A stretch of DNA of 64,000 nucleotides from Mesobacillus jeotgali (GTDB taxonomy: Bacteria > Bacillota > Bacilli > Bacillales > Cytobacillaceae), in NCBI RefSeq assembly GCF_900166585.1, contig NZ_FVZC01000009.1, forward strand, positions 2,181,444 to 2,245,443. Direction: 5' to 3'. Shown here piece by piece: positions 39,769 through 48,753 of the stretch. The notes under the pieces are model-generated. The model did no database searches. It was not told the origin of the DNA and saw nothing but the letters and a program-made list of their open reading frames with translations. The position numbers and the translations under genes were made by a program. Position 1 is the first letter of the stretch. Each line of letters begins with the position of its first letter.

Positions 39769-40887
39769 CTATTTGCCAATTGACTGATAGGCAGACAGGA
39801 AAGATAGCAGGCTTTTCTCCATTTCTGCAATTTGATTGGCATCCTTTGTTTTCTGGTAAGCAATGAATGATCCGCTTGCCTTTTCCATACTGGCTTTGGC
39901 TTTAAGGATATTTTTATCTTTTACTTTCTTGTCCTCGATTTTTTGAAGCAGCGCATTGTAATCTTCTGCTTTTTTCACTTCTTCGGGTGAAGCTTGCGAT
40001 CCGTTCATAAGAATTCCATATATATCTGAAGACTGCTGGAGGAATTTCGCCTCCTCTGCGGTTAAACCAGAGGCTTTTCCTCCAGAGATTTCGAAAGGTT
40101 TAGCAAAAACCTCCAATCCTTTACCCTTTAGTGCCTCAGCCTGTTGTTTTGCCGACTCGATGCTTCCAGCGGTTCCTAAATAGACAGCGAACTTGCCATT
40201 TACAGGGAATAGCTCAGCAGTAACTCCCTTTCCTGCAAGGAGGTTTACCCTTTCCTTCGCGCCTTCCTCTGTAGTGAAAATCCCGTTTTGGACGATAAAA
40301 ACCGGAATTGATTTTAATTCGAGTCCCTCGCCGCCTTTTGCTGGATTATCAGCCGGCGGTGCTTCTTTTGGAGCAGTGGCAGCTGGTGCAGCCGTCTCCG
40401 GTTCAGATGCTACAAACTTAAGAAAGGTGACCCCAAACCCCGTACCAAGTAAGACCGCAAAAAAAACAGTCACAAAAATTGTCGTATAAAACCGATTGCT
40501 CCGCTTTGGCTTAGCATTCCAGATTGAAACCCCTAAGCCCTTCTTTTTGTTCTTAGGCTTCTCAGGAGCTATTTTATATTCCTTAACAATTTCCTGTTCG
40601 ATGGGATCAGGCAAAACCCATTCAAAATTATCCCCAGCCTTTTCCTGGGCTGCCGCAGTTTCATTTATTGCTGCCTCATTATCCAACGGATACACCTTGC
40701 TGCGCTCCTCACGAATCTCGTGAATCGGGAACTTATTACCTTTTTCTTTATCGTATTTATGCTTATTGATCATTTCGTCTTTCTGCTTCCTCTTAACGGT
40801 CTCATTCTCGTGAATCTGCTTGTTTTCCTGAACCGGACGGTCCTTGCCATTAATCTTGATTGTGATTGTCTTGCCATGCTTGTCCAA
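39769..40887 (-). CDS. spoIIB: Stage II sporulation protein B (SPOR domain)
   Basis: Septal protein that helps engulfment and localises SpoIIDMP. The 372-aa product has a charged cytoplasmic region, one membrane helix (about 145-167 of this product), and a C-terminal SPOR domain (IPVFIVQNGIFTTEEGAKE and onward). I use the TTG before GACAAGCATGGC, 8 nt past GGGGGAGG; a weak ATG 13 codons earlier is the alternative. In B. subtilis it also sits between maf and comC. Confidence 0.85.
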   Translation of the reverse strand: MDKHGKTITIKINGKDRPVQENKQIHENETVKRKQKDEMINKHKYDKEKGNKFPIHEIREERSKVYPLDNEAAINETAAAQEKAGDNFEWVLPDPIEQEIVKEYKIAPEKPKNKKKGLGVSIWNAKPKRSNRFYTTIFVTVFFAVLLGTGFGVTFLKFVASEPETAAPAATAPKEAPPADNPAKGGEGLELKSIPVFIVQNGIFTTEEGAKERVNLLAGKGVTAELFPVNGKFAVYLGTAGSIESAKQQAEALKGKGLEVFAKPFEISGGKASGLTAEEAKFLQQSSDIYGILMNGSQASPEEVKKAEDYNALLQKIEDKKVKDKNILKAKASMEKASGSFIAYQKTKDANQIAEMEKSLLSFLSAYQSIGK

Positions 40888-40940
40888 TGCTTGTACCTCC
40901 CCCTGCCCGCTCCTATTTTGCTTCATCCTATCATACAGAC

Positions 40941-40975
40941 AAAAAAAAATAACAAGACTTTTGTCGTCTTGTTAT
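40941..40975 (-). terminator. Terminator of the type IV pilus operon
   Basis: ATAACAAGAC / GTCTTGTTAT perfect 10-bp stem with a 7-nt loop followed by a run of at least eight Ts on the minus strand, 29 nt past the pilO stop. It separates the pilus operon from spoIIB. Confidence 0.93.
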
Positions 40976-41004
40976 AGAATGCTTTCGTCAATTTTTTTAC
41001 TAGA

Positions 41005-41826
41005 TTAGTTCCCGTCTGTTTCACTACTTTCATCCGTTGACTGCTCTTGATCTTTGACATTATCTTTTGAATAATCCCCAAAGGCAGGGAACGGATCGCG
41101 TTTGTTAGCCGGGGCCGGGGTTTCTATCTTAGGTCTTTCAGTATTTAAGTCATCTAAACCTGAAAGATAGAATGTATTTATTGTAAGGGTCATCTTAATG
41201 TTATTATCATTATCCGAAAGAGAAGTAATTTCCTCAGGCCCGCTGAATGAAATGGAATCAACCAGGACAATTCGCTGCAAGTTCTCCAAGGTAGCCAGGA
41301 ATTTCTCGAGGGAAAAATAACCGTCGGACTCAACGATGACTGTTATAGAGGTTTTAGACACCCCCTCTGGAAAAGTTATCTGTTGCTCGTCATTGGCAGA
41401 GATGGTTTCCACTCCCTGGTTTTGGCCAGCGGCAGTCTCAGCGGCGGAATTTTGCTGCCCTGCGTCAATAGCCTGGCTTGCGCTGGCATTTTCTCCGTCA
41501 TGGTTAAATTCCATCGAAGTGATATAACTATCCGAGATGACCTCCGCCTTCTCAAGGTCCAGCACGAGCTGTTCTGTCATTGGATCGACAGGGAGCAGTT
41601 TCTGAAGTTCTGCGGTACTATTAAAATCACTCCCACTGGCTGCAGCTAAACGCGCCTCCAATGTCCCGCTAAGCTTCTGTTCAGTTTTAAGATGGCTTTC
41701 CTTTAATGCGATACTTCCCTTCAAAGGAGATATGTAAAGAAAATAAGCACCCATATAAACCAATATTGACAGCAATCCTAACCCAATCATTGCCAGTACA
41801 TGTTTCTTTTCAAGTTGAAGGTTCAT
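41005..41826 (-). CDS. pilO: Type IV pilus inner-membrane protein PilO-like
   Basis: Part of the PilMNO alignment complex in the pilus machine. The 273-aa protein has one N-terminal membrane helix (about 11-31), a coiled-coil stretch (38-57) and a ferredoxin-like C-terminal region; residues 235-273 form an acidic, disordered tail. It overlaps the pilN stop by 4 nt (ATGA) and is last in the operon. PilO proteins diverge strongly, so the call leans on order, topology and length. Confidence 0.8.
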   Translation of the reverse strand: MNLQLEKKHVLAMIGLGLLSILVYMGAYFLYISPLKGSIALKESHLKTEQKLSGTLEARLAAASGSDFNSTAELQKLLPVDPMTEQLVLDLEKAEVISDSYITSMEFNHDGENASASQAIDAGQQNSAAETAAGQNQGVETISANDEQQITFPEGVSKTSITVIVESDGYFSLEKFLATLENLQRIVLVDSISFSGPEEITSLSDNDNNIKMTLTINTFYLSGLDDLNTERPKIETPAPANKRDPFPAFGDYSKDNVKDQEQSTDESSETDGN

Positions 41827-42461
41827 GTGTCACTTCCTTCTTTTGAAGCCATTTCTTTCTTCTCTTTAAACTGTTCAGGCTTAAAAAAGATTTCATATTC
41901 TGCGCTATAGCGCGGAAGGGTTTCCGCTTCTCTTTCTTGGGTTGTAGAACCTGCTGCTCCTGCGCTGCTAGTATCTCCATCAGATTCTGCCACAATTTTC
42001 ATAAGCGTCACTTTTTCCACCCAGTCTGATTCTTTCAGGGAACTCAGATAAAAAGCTGCATCTCTTGAGGCATCGAATTGAATCTTAATGACGACAGAAT
42101 TTGTATTACCGTACTCAAAGTTTTGGATGAATCCGCGCTCCGGCAAAAGCGCGATAATATTTTGAAGAAGCGGAACGGTTTCTAGCGGATATTGCTTCGC
42201 CCACTCCACCGCTTTCTGGAGCTTTGCAGCCGAGCTGCCTGTATCTCCATCAGCTAATTTTGCCTGTTGGACTTCATTCAGCTTTTGGACACTCAGGATC
42301 TGTTTATCAAGAGAAGCCATCCTGTCCTCATAGCTGCTTCCCTGAAAAAAAATGATGGAGGCAATAATTGATAATAAAAGAATTCCTGCCAGGACAATAA
42401 TTAGTATGGAGGATTTCTGATGTTCCTTTTTAGGTAAAAGATTAATCTCTACAAGCATCAT
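41823..42461 (-). CDS. pilN: Type IV pilus assembly protein PilN-like
   Basis: 212-aa bitopic protein: the N-terminal MLVEINLLPKKE segment is the PilM-binding hallmark of PilN, followed by a membrane helix (about 20-40) and an extracytoplasmic domain. A low-complexity Ser/Ala/Gly patch and charged tail end it. It begins at MM, overlapping the pilM stop; the second Met is better spaced from GAGGTG. Confidence 0.88.
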   Translation of the reverse strand: MMLVEINLLPKKEHQKSSILIIVLAGILLLSIIASIIFFQGSSYEDRMASLDKQILSVQKLNEVQQAKLADGDTGSSAAKLQKAVEWAKQYPLETVPLLQNIIALLPERGFIQNFEYGNTNSVVIKIQFDASRDAAFYLSSLKESDWVEKVTLMKIVAESDGDTSSAGAAGSTTQEREAETLPRYSAEYEIFFKPEQFKEKKEMASKEGSDT

Positions 42462-43453
42462 TGCACCTCTTTTAATCCAAGTCCCAGCGCCAGATGAAAC
42501 GAATTAGGGAATGAGTCCTGCTCACTGCCAGGTATATTGACCGTCAGGGTATCTACAGGAACCTCTAATTGTTCCTTTATATCAGCTATAATGCGCCCAA
42601 GCATTGGGTGGTCTCCGTTTACGAGGATTTTGGTTACTTCCTTTTTCCCCTGGCTAAGCGAATACCGGTAAAAATCCATCAGCTTTAAGATGTCACGATA
42701 AATATCCTCTAGCTGAAAGGTTAGCTCGGAAATTTCCCCTTCATACACCATTTCCTGTTCAGAGGAATCACCTTTACTCCACTTGACCTTCCAGTTTTCC
42801 TTCAGGTCCCCCGGAATATGGCGCATAAAAACAGGGATATGTTCCTCAAACACACACATGCTGACAACATCAAGATCAAATTGGACTGACAGCAAGACTT
42901 CGCTGCTATGCGCCAAATCGGATTGGCGATATAGCCTGTAAATCGCCAGGGGGGATATATCGGCAGCAATTGGCTTAAGTCTGACAGCTTTGAACAAATC
43001 TGCATATTCAGTCACATATTTTTCAGGAGAAGCAAAAACAAGAACTTCCTGTTGTTTACCTTCAGTCCCAAGGCTTACAATATCGAACACCGGGTCCTCG
43101 AATGGAAGGTGGATAGCAGTCCCTAATTCCAAATATAAATAACCATGAATTTCATCCTCTTTCACATCAGCAGGAATAGATACCTTCCTTATCATCACAA
43201 GTGAATCGGGTACAATGAATCGAACTTCCCTTTTAGCAATCTTCCAGTCTTCAATGCATTCGTCAAGGATATTCTCCAATGTATCAAAATCTTGAATCTT
43301 TCCGTCCGAAATGACCCCTGGAGGCAAAAACCGCTGCCCAAAACGCAGCGGAACAGCTGGATTCTTCTGTTTCAATTCAACATAGCGAATAGAATGGTCA
43401 TTGATGACAATATTGACAACTTTGCTTCTGCCAGAAAAAAGGGAAAATGCCAT
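42458..43453 (-). CDS. pilM: Type IV pilus assembly protein PilM-like
   Basis: Actin-like cytoplasmic protein that binds PilN and links the ATPases to the membrane complex. The 331-aa protein shows DHSIRYVELKQ near the N-terminus, REVRFIVPDSLVMIRKV and LDVVSMCVFE, matching the ASKHA fold of PilM. ATG behind AAGGAG, 15 nt past the peptidase gene. Confidence 0.88.
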   Translation of the reverse strand: MAFSLFSGRSKVVNIVINDHSIRYVELKQKNPAVPLRFGQRFLPPGVISDGKIQDFDTLENILDECIEDWKIAKREVRFIVPDSLVMIRKVSIPADVKEDEIHGYLYLELGTAIHLPFEDPVFDIVSLGTEGKQQEVLVFASPEKYVTEYADLFKAVRLKPIAADISPLAIYRLYRQSDLAHSSEVLLSVQFDLDVVSMCVFEEHIPVFMRHIPGDLKENWKVKWSKGDSSEQEMVYEGEISELTFQLEDIYRDILKLMDFYRYSLSQGKKEVTKILVNGDHPMLGRIIADIKEQLEVPVDTLTVNIPGSEQDSFPNSFHLALGLGLKEVQ

Positions 43454-43468
43454 TTCAAAAACTCCTTA

Positions 43469-44227
43469 TTAAAAAACTGTAACCAATAAATTCAGATACC
43501 AATCAATAATATTTTCCCCGAAAAAATAAGCCGTGAGCGTGCCAATGGCGATGAATGGACCGAATGGAATGGGCTGCTTCTTCTTTACAAGACCAAAAAG
43601 CAGCCCAATGATTCCGAAAAAAGCCCCAAAAAAGGTGGAGAAAAAGAAGGCGAGCAGCATAGTCTTAAAACCTACAGCAAAACCAATCAACGCAAAAAGC
43701 TTGATATCGCCGCCGCCCATGCCACCCTTACTCGCGAAAGCGATCAATAAGAGGAGAATGAACCCGGTTGCTGCACCAATGAAAGAATCCCACCATGGCA
43801 TAAGTGGCTGATAGATTCGCTCAAGCGCAAAAATCCCTGTGAACACCAGCAGTACCTTATCCGGGATGATCATATAAGCCAGATCAGAGACCGTAATAAT
43901 AATAAATAAAGAAATGAGCGTAAGAGCAATCACAAGATCAAAGTTCCAGCCCATGAATAGAAATGCCGCTGCAAAAAGCAAGCCCGTCAAAAGCTCGAAA
44001 AAAGGATAAACGGGAGAAATGCCGACCTTGCACTGGCGGCACTTCCCCCTTTGGAATACATATGATAGAACTGGAATTAACTCAAGCGCCGTCAGCTGGT
44101 GCCCACATTTCGGACATGACGAGCGCGGCGCTGCGATGGATTTGCCTTCTGGCACTCGCAGGCCTACTACGTTGTAGAAGGAGCCTAGGAGGAGGCCGTA
44201 AAAAAATATGAAAGTAACCATATTCAT
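43469..44227 (-). CDS. comC: Prepilin peptidase (PilD/ComC type)
   Basis: Membrane aspartyl protease that cleaves and N-methylates type IV prepilins. The 252-aa protein has the N-terminal zinc-type cysteines CPKCG...CRQC and the catalytic Asp of SDLAYMIIPD and of GGGDIKL. It is the positional equivalent of B. subtilis comC, which lies between spoIIB and folC, but here sits inside a pilus operon. It could process both competence pseudopilins and these pilins. Confidence 0.95.
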   Translation of the reverse strand: MNMVTFIFFYGLLLGSFYNVVGLRVPEGKSIAAPRSSCPKCGHQLTALELIPVLSYVFQRGKCRQCKVGISPVYPFFELLTGLLFAAAFLFMGWNFDLVIALTLISLFIIITVSDLAYMIIPDKVLLVFTGIFALERIYQPLMPWWDSFIGAATGFILLLLIAFASKGGMGGGDIKLFALIGFAVGFKTMLLAFFFSTFFGAFFGIIGLLFGLVKKKQPIPFGPFIAIGTLTAYFFGENIIDWYLNLLVTVF

Positions 44228-44238
44228 ACTCTAATTAA

Positions 44239-44679
44239 CTACTCAGGTTGAGTTGGAGCTGGAGCTGGTATAGTTCTGTTTCCGCTACCAGCATCTTTAT
44301 TTATAGCATCTTTTGAAGCGCTTTTAAACTTAATAACTAAAGACCCATTTTTTCCATCTCCAGTTAGCAAAAGTTCGTTACCTACATATTTAACCGAATA
44401 CTCATCAAAATTATCTGTGCTATCAAGATATTTTGGTTCTAACTCTACTTGGCTAACGCCTCCTGAAGGAATAGAAGTCTCTATAGAAAATAACCTAGCT
44501 GCATTTATTATCTGCAAAGCTTCAGCTTTGATAGCATCTTCTTTTGACTTTTGAACAACATTCCCAATACTAGGCACCGCAATCGCCGCAATTATCCCCA
44601 AAATAACAATAACCGCCAATAGTTCGACAAGTGTCAAACCTCTCTGATCTTTCATTCTTTTCTTAATCGCTCTCAACAT
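44239..44679 (-). CDS. pilA: Major type IV pilin candidate
   Basis: 146-aa prepilin. After the short charged leader MLRAIKKRMKDQRG the class III site G^LTLVELLAVIVILG carries the conserved Glu at +5, and the hydrophobic N-terminal helix runs to about residue 40. The rest is a small pilin head that has no cysteines and ends in a Pro/Thr tail. ATG 6 nt past GGAGAG. It lies between pilC and the peptidase, preceded by a 126-nt gap that may hold its own promoter; together these suggest the abundant subunit. Confidence 0.88.
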   Translation of the reverse strand: MLRAIKKRMKDQRGLTLVELLAVIVILGIIAAIAVPSIGNVVQKSKEDAIKAEALQIINAARLFSIETSIPSGGVSQVELEPKYLDSTDNFDEYSVKYVGNELLLTGDGKNGSLVIKFKSASKDAINKDAGSGNRTIPAPAPTQPE

Positions 44680-44710
44680 TTAAATCTCTCCTTTTTAGTT
44701 TTATTCACCC

Positions 44711-44752
44711 AGTACAAAAGTACTATGTATCTATCAATATTATAATCGATAG
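44711..44752 (-). promoter_or_regulatory. Putative pilA promoter region with two inverted repeats
   Basis: The pilC-pilA gap contains a minus-strand TATAAT (44743-44738), inside an imperfect inverted repeat CTATCGAT...ATTGATAG (44752-44731). AGTAC-AAAA-GTACT (44711-44724) follows between it and the ribosome site. No clear -35 is visible. The arrangement suggests a separately regulated pilA transcript. Confidence 0.45.
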
Positions 44753-44805
44753 ACTTTTAAATTAATATATAAACACGATAGTTTTTTGTCTTTATTTGCC
44801 AATTT

Positions 44806-46011
44806 TTAGTTGACGTGATTGAAAATGTCGAACATTGGCACCATGATGGATGTGACAATCGTTCCGACGAGACCGGCCAGCAGGACAATCATGATCGGCT
44901 CGATCAATGATTTTATCTGGTCGGTGCTTGTTTCTACTTCCTTTTCATAGAAATCAGCGACTTTTCCGAGCATGCCGTCAAGTGAGCCGGTTTCTTCGCC
45001 AATCGCTATCATCTGGGTCACTAGTGGCGGGAAAGCCCAGTGTCTGCGCATCGGCCCAGTCATGGATTCTCCGGCCTCCATTGCATCACGCGACTCGCGT
45101 ACGACACGGGAAATCACTTCATTCTCAACGACATTTTCGACAATTGACAGCGCTTGTAGGATTGGTACTGAACTTGTGAACAACGAACTCAATGTACGGG
45201 TCATTCTTGCAAGCACTGCTTTTTGCATCAGGTTCCCAAAAATCGGCATTCTTAACATGGCATAATCAAGAAAGTATTTCGTATTCTTATTTTTCTTCGC
45301 TAAAACCAGCGAGACAGCACCCCCTGTGAGTAACAACAGGAGAAGCCACCAAAAATCTTGCATGAACTCACTTGCCGCAAGGACGAACCTTGTGATACCC
45401 GGAAGCTCCCCGCCAAAATCTTCAAACATCCCTACGAATGTTGGTACTACTGAAACAAGAAGGAAGATTACGACTCCAATCGCAATCAGGCCGATGACTG
45501 CGGGATATGTCAAAGCGGCGACGACTTTCTGCCTGGTGTTATGCTGTTTCTCATAATGTTCGGCAAGACGTTCCAGCGTCTCATCCATATTACCGCCTGC
45601 TTCACCGGCTTTAATCATGTTTATAAACATAGGTGAAAAAATCTTGTTATGCCTGCTAGAAGCCTGGGATAACTGGTTTCCATCTCTCAACTCCGCTTCA
45701 ATATCAAGCAATGCTTTCCTTAATGCTTTGCTTTCTGTCTGGCGGGCAAGGATATTCGTAGATTCCACAACCGATACCCCTGCTTTAAGCAAAGTTGCAA
45801 ACTGGCGCAGAAAGATGACAAGATGCTGAAGTTTGACTGGATTCCCAATCGTTATCTCCTTTGTCAGCAGTGTCTCGGGAACCTCCATAATCTCAGTGGT
45901 CCTGATTCCCTCTGCCCGCAATTTTTCCAGTGCTTCACGCTTGGAGCCAGCAGTTAATGTCCCTGAGCGCTTTTTGGTCCGGTCCCGGCCAGAATATTTG
46001 AATCTTGCCAT
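44806..46011 (-). CDS. pilC: Type IV pilus platform protein PilC
   Basis: Inner-membrane platform of the pilus (GspF family). The 401-aa protein begins with FKYSGRDRTKKRSGTL and has two GspF domains with the EAGGNMDETLERLAEHYE and EETGSLDGMLGKVADFYE signatures (about 135 and 335) and three membrane helices near 165, 215 and 370. ATG start at the pilT stop. It is distinct in length from the short competence platform ComGB. Confidence 0.95.
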   Translation of the reverse strand: MARFKYSGRDRTKKRSGTLTAGSKREALEKLRAEGIRTTEIMEVPETLLTKEITIGNPVKLQHLVIFLRQFATLLKAGVSVVESTNILARQTESKALRKALLDIEAELRDGNQLSQASSRHNKIFSPMFINMIKAGEAGGNMDETLERLAEHYEKQHNTRQKVVAALTYPAVIGLIAIGVVIFLLVSVVPTFVGMFEDFGGELPGITRFVLAASEFMQDFWWLLLLLLTGGAVSLVLAKKNKNTKYFLDYAMLRMPIFGNLMQKAVLARMTRTLSSLFTSSVPILQALSIVENVVENEVISRVVRESRDAMEAGESMTGPMRRHWAFPPLVTQMIAIGEETGSLDGMLGKVADFYEKEVETSTDQIKSLIEPIMIVLLAGLVGTIVTSIMVPMFDIFNHVN

Positions 46012-46013
46012 GC

Positions 46014-47054
46014 TTACACCAACTTCTCCTGTAAATATGGTTCTGCCGCTTCCCTAGAGATAATTCCCTGCATCACCAGTTCTTTAATGCTCATTTCAAG
46101 CGTGTGCATGCCAAATGCCTTTGATGTTTGCATAATGCTGATGATTTGGTGTATTTTCTCATTGCGGATCAAATTCGCTACTGCTGCATTATTGATCAGG
46201 ATTTCAGTTGCCCCGCGGCGGCTTCTTTTATCAACCGTAGGAAACAGTCGCTGTGAGACAACGGCAACCAGGACTGAAGCCAGCTGGATCCGTATTTGCG
46301 CTTGCTGGGCGGAAGGAAAGACATCGATAATCCGGTTGATGGTTGCCGGTGCACTTGATGTATGCAGTGTACCCAAAACGAGATGGCCTGTTTCAGCAGC
46401 TGTAATTGCGGTTTGAATTGTATCCAGGTCACGCATTTCCCCGACCAGGATCACATCAGGGTCCTGTCTGAGGGCAGCACGCAATCCGTTGGCAAAGTTA
46501 TTCGTGTCGAAGCCCACTTCACGCTGGTCTATGATGCTGTTTCCATGCTTATGCAAATACTCAATTGGGTCTTCGAGTGTGACTATGTGCTTCGACATAT
46601 TTTTGTTCATATACTGAATCATTGCTGCCAGTGTTGTTGACTTTCCGCTTCCAGTCGGCCCGGTAACGAGTACAAGTCCCTGTGGCTTCTCGGCGATCTT
46701 CTTCAGTACCGAGGGGAGTTCCAGATCCTCAAGCGTAGGAATTGTCGTTGGGACGATACGTGCTGCGAGCGAGACACATCCCCTCTGGTGATAGGCATTG
46801 ACCCTGAATCTCGATATGCCCGGGATTCCATAGGAGAAATCCAGTTCCCCCTTGGACTTGAAGTCGTCCCATAGTTTTGCAGGAATGATTGCTTTTGCCA
46901 TTCCCTCTGTATCTTCAGGCAAAATCGCCTCTGTGCCGTATCTTCTTAATTCCCCGTTAATTCTCAATATTGGTGGCACGCCGACAGTGATATGGATATC
47001 GGAGGCCTTAAGTTCAAAACCGGAACTTAGCAAATGCTCGATTTTTTCTTTCAT
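46014..47054 (-). CDS. pilT: Pilus retraction ATPase PilT
   Basis: Hexameric ATPase that depolymerises the pilus. The 346-aa protein has Walker A GPTGSGKSTTLA (near 130), Walker B LVGEMRDL, His-box HTSSA and the C-terminal AVANLIRNEK that corresponds to the PilT AIRNLIRE motif required for retraction. ATG behind GGGGATAG. The presence of a retraction ATPase argues for dynamic type IV pili and not a secretion-like pseudopilus. Confidence 0.95.
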   Translation of the reverse strand: MKEKIEHLLSSGFELKASDIHITVGVPPILRINGELRRYGTEAILPEDTEGMAKAIIPAKLWDDFKSKGELDFSYGIPGISRFRVNAYHQRGCVSLAARIVPTTIPTLEDLELPSVLKKIAEKPQGLVLVTGPTGSGKSTTLAAMIQYMNKNMSKHIVTLEDPIEYLHKHGNSIIDQREVGFDTNNFANGLRAALRQDPDVILVGEMRDLDTIQTAITAAETGHLVLGTLHTSSAPATINRIIDVFPSAQQAQIRIQLASVLVAVVSQRLFPTVDKRSRRGATEILINNAAVANLIRNEKIHQIISIMQTSKAFGMHTLEMSIKELVMQGIISREAAEPYLQEKLV

Positions 47055-47067
47055 TTTCTATCCCCGC

Positions 47068-48729
47068 TTACTCTGTAATAGCCACCCTTAATACTTCCTC
47101 AGTAGTCGTAAGACCCTGCTGTACCTTCAGCAAGCCGTCATCAATAAGAAAGATGGTCTCATTTTTTACGGCAATCTCCCGAAGGACGGTGACAGGCTCC
47201 TCATTCATGATAGCCTTACGAAGTTCTTCATTGATTTCCAATACCTCATGGATGGCAATCCGTCCGCGGTACCCTGTCATATTACAGGAAGAGCAGCCGC
47301 TGCCCTTCCAGACGGTATCGATTTGAATTCCTCTCTTTGCGAAAATATCAATTTCCCGCTTTGTTGGCTCATGAGCTTTGGCGCAATCCCGACAGACCTT
47401 TCTGACAAGTCTCTGGGCGACTACTCCGCTTAAAGATGATGCAACCAGGAAAGGCTCCACACCCATATCAAGCATTCGTGTCACTGAACTTAGCGCATCA
47501 TTCGTATGGATAGTACTCAAAACCAGATGACCTGTAAGCGATGCTCTTACAGATACCTCAACGGTTTCCTTGTCCCGTATTTCTCCAACCATTATAATGT
47601 CGGGATCCTGGCGGAGAATGGACCTTAACCCGGCTGCAAATGTCATCCCAACGTTCTGATTCACCTGTATCTGGTTTATGCCTTCAAGCTGGTATTCTAC
47701 AGGGTCTTCAATCGTGATGATATTGACTTCCTCGCTATTTAGCTTGTTAAGAGCTGCATATAATGTTGATGATTTACCTGATCCTGTTGGACCCGTGATT
47801 AATACGATTCCATTTGGCTTTATAATCATCTTCAAGAACCGTTCAAGATTTTGCTTATTGAATCCAAGCTTTTCAATATCATTTAACGTGCTGCCCATAT
47901 CCAGGATCCTCATGACGACCTTTTCCCCAAATACAGTCGGCATTGTTGAAACACGCATATCGACAGGATGGAAGTCAATATTCACCTTGATGCGCCCGTC
48001 CTGCGGAATGCGATTCTCGGTTATATCCAGGTTCGCCATGATTTTTATTCTGGCAATCAGCACATTTTGCATATGCTTCGGCAATACTCGTTCAACTCTA
48101 AGTATTCCATCAACTCGATAGCGGACTACTATTCTTGTTTCCTGAGGATCTATATGAATATCACTCGCTTTTAGAGCGGAGGCACCAGAAAGCAGCTGGT
48201 TGACCAGGCGGATGATCGGCGAATCAGTTTCTTTCAGGACTTCTTCCTTTATCGTTTCAACCGGAGAAGTGAGCTCCATGAACTCCTCAAATCCCTCATT
48301 GCTATCGTAGTACTTATTGATTGCCCGCAGGATGTCATCCTTTGTAGCGATAGCAGTTTCGACGTGAAAGCCTGTTGAAAGCCGAAGATCGTCAACTGTA
48401 AAAAAGTCCATTGGATCTGCCATTGCAACAAATAATTTATCGCCTTCTTTTTTCAGCGGAATGACCAATTTCCTTTTCGCCAGCTCTTTAGGCACAAGGG
48501 TAAACAATTTGGTATCAAACGGATAGCGATATAAGCTGATATGCGGGATTCCTAGCTGAAATTCCAGGACTTCAATCAACTGCTGTTCAGTAATAAGGCC
48601 CTGTTGGAGCAATGCATCACCAAGCTTCTGGCCATCAGCTTTTTCAGAAAGGGTTCCTTGCAGCTGTTCAGCTGTAATCATCCCTGTTTCGACTAATAAA
48701 TCACCAAGCCGCTTTCGTGTTTGTCTCAT
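47068..48729 (-). CDS. pilB: Pilus extension ATPase PilB with MshEN-type N-terminus
   Basis: Hexameric ATPase that powers pilus assembly. The 553-aa protein has two tandem N-terminal motifs of MshEN type (KRLGDLLVETGMITAEQL, residues 6-23; KLGDALLQQGLITEQQL, 35-51), a linker, then Walker A GPTGSGKSSTLYAAL, Walker B IIMVGEIRD, and a tetracysteine CRDC...CSSC in the C-terminal half. MshEN domains bind c-di-GMP in other bacteria. The Arg at motif position 1 is kept in motif one and is Lys in motif two. Confidence 0.95.
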   Translation of the reverse strand: MRQTRKRLGDLLVETGMITAEQLQGTLSEKADGQKLGDALLQQGLITEQQLIEVLEFQLGIPHISLYRYPFDTKLFTLVPKELAKRKLVIPLKKEGDKLFVAMADPMDFFTVDDLRLSTGFHVETAIATKDDILRAINKYYDSNEGFEEFMELTSPVETIKEEVLKETDSPIIRLVNQLLSGASALKASDIHIDPQETRIVVRYRVDGILRVERVLPKHMQNVLIARIKIMANLDITENRIPQDGRIKVNIDFHPVDMRVSTMPTVFGEKVVMRILDMGSTLNDIEKLGFNKQNLERFLKMIIKPNGIVLITGPTGSGKSSTLYAALNKLNSEEVNIITIEDPVEYQLEGINQIQVNQNVGMTFAAGLRSILRQDPDIIMVGEIRDKETVEVSVRASLTGHLVLSTIHTNDALSSVTRMLDMGVEPFLVASSLSGVVAQRLVRKVCRDCAKAHEPTKREIDIFAKRGIQIDTVWKGSGCSSCNMTGYRGRIAIHEVLEINEELRKAIMNEEPVTVLREIAVKNETIFLIDDGLLKVQQGLTTTEEVLRVAITE

Positions 48730-48753
48730 TTTCTTCGCTCCCGGTCCTACTGT

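Noticed and set aside
44239..44679. Calling the 146-aa prepilin ComGC
   Set aside because: ComGC lies in a comG operon with cysteines in its head; this protein has none and lies among pilMNO/pilT.
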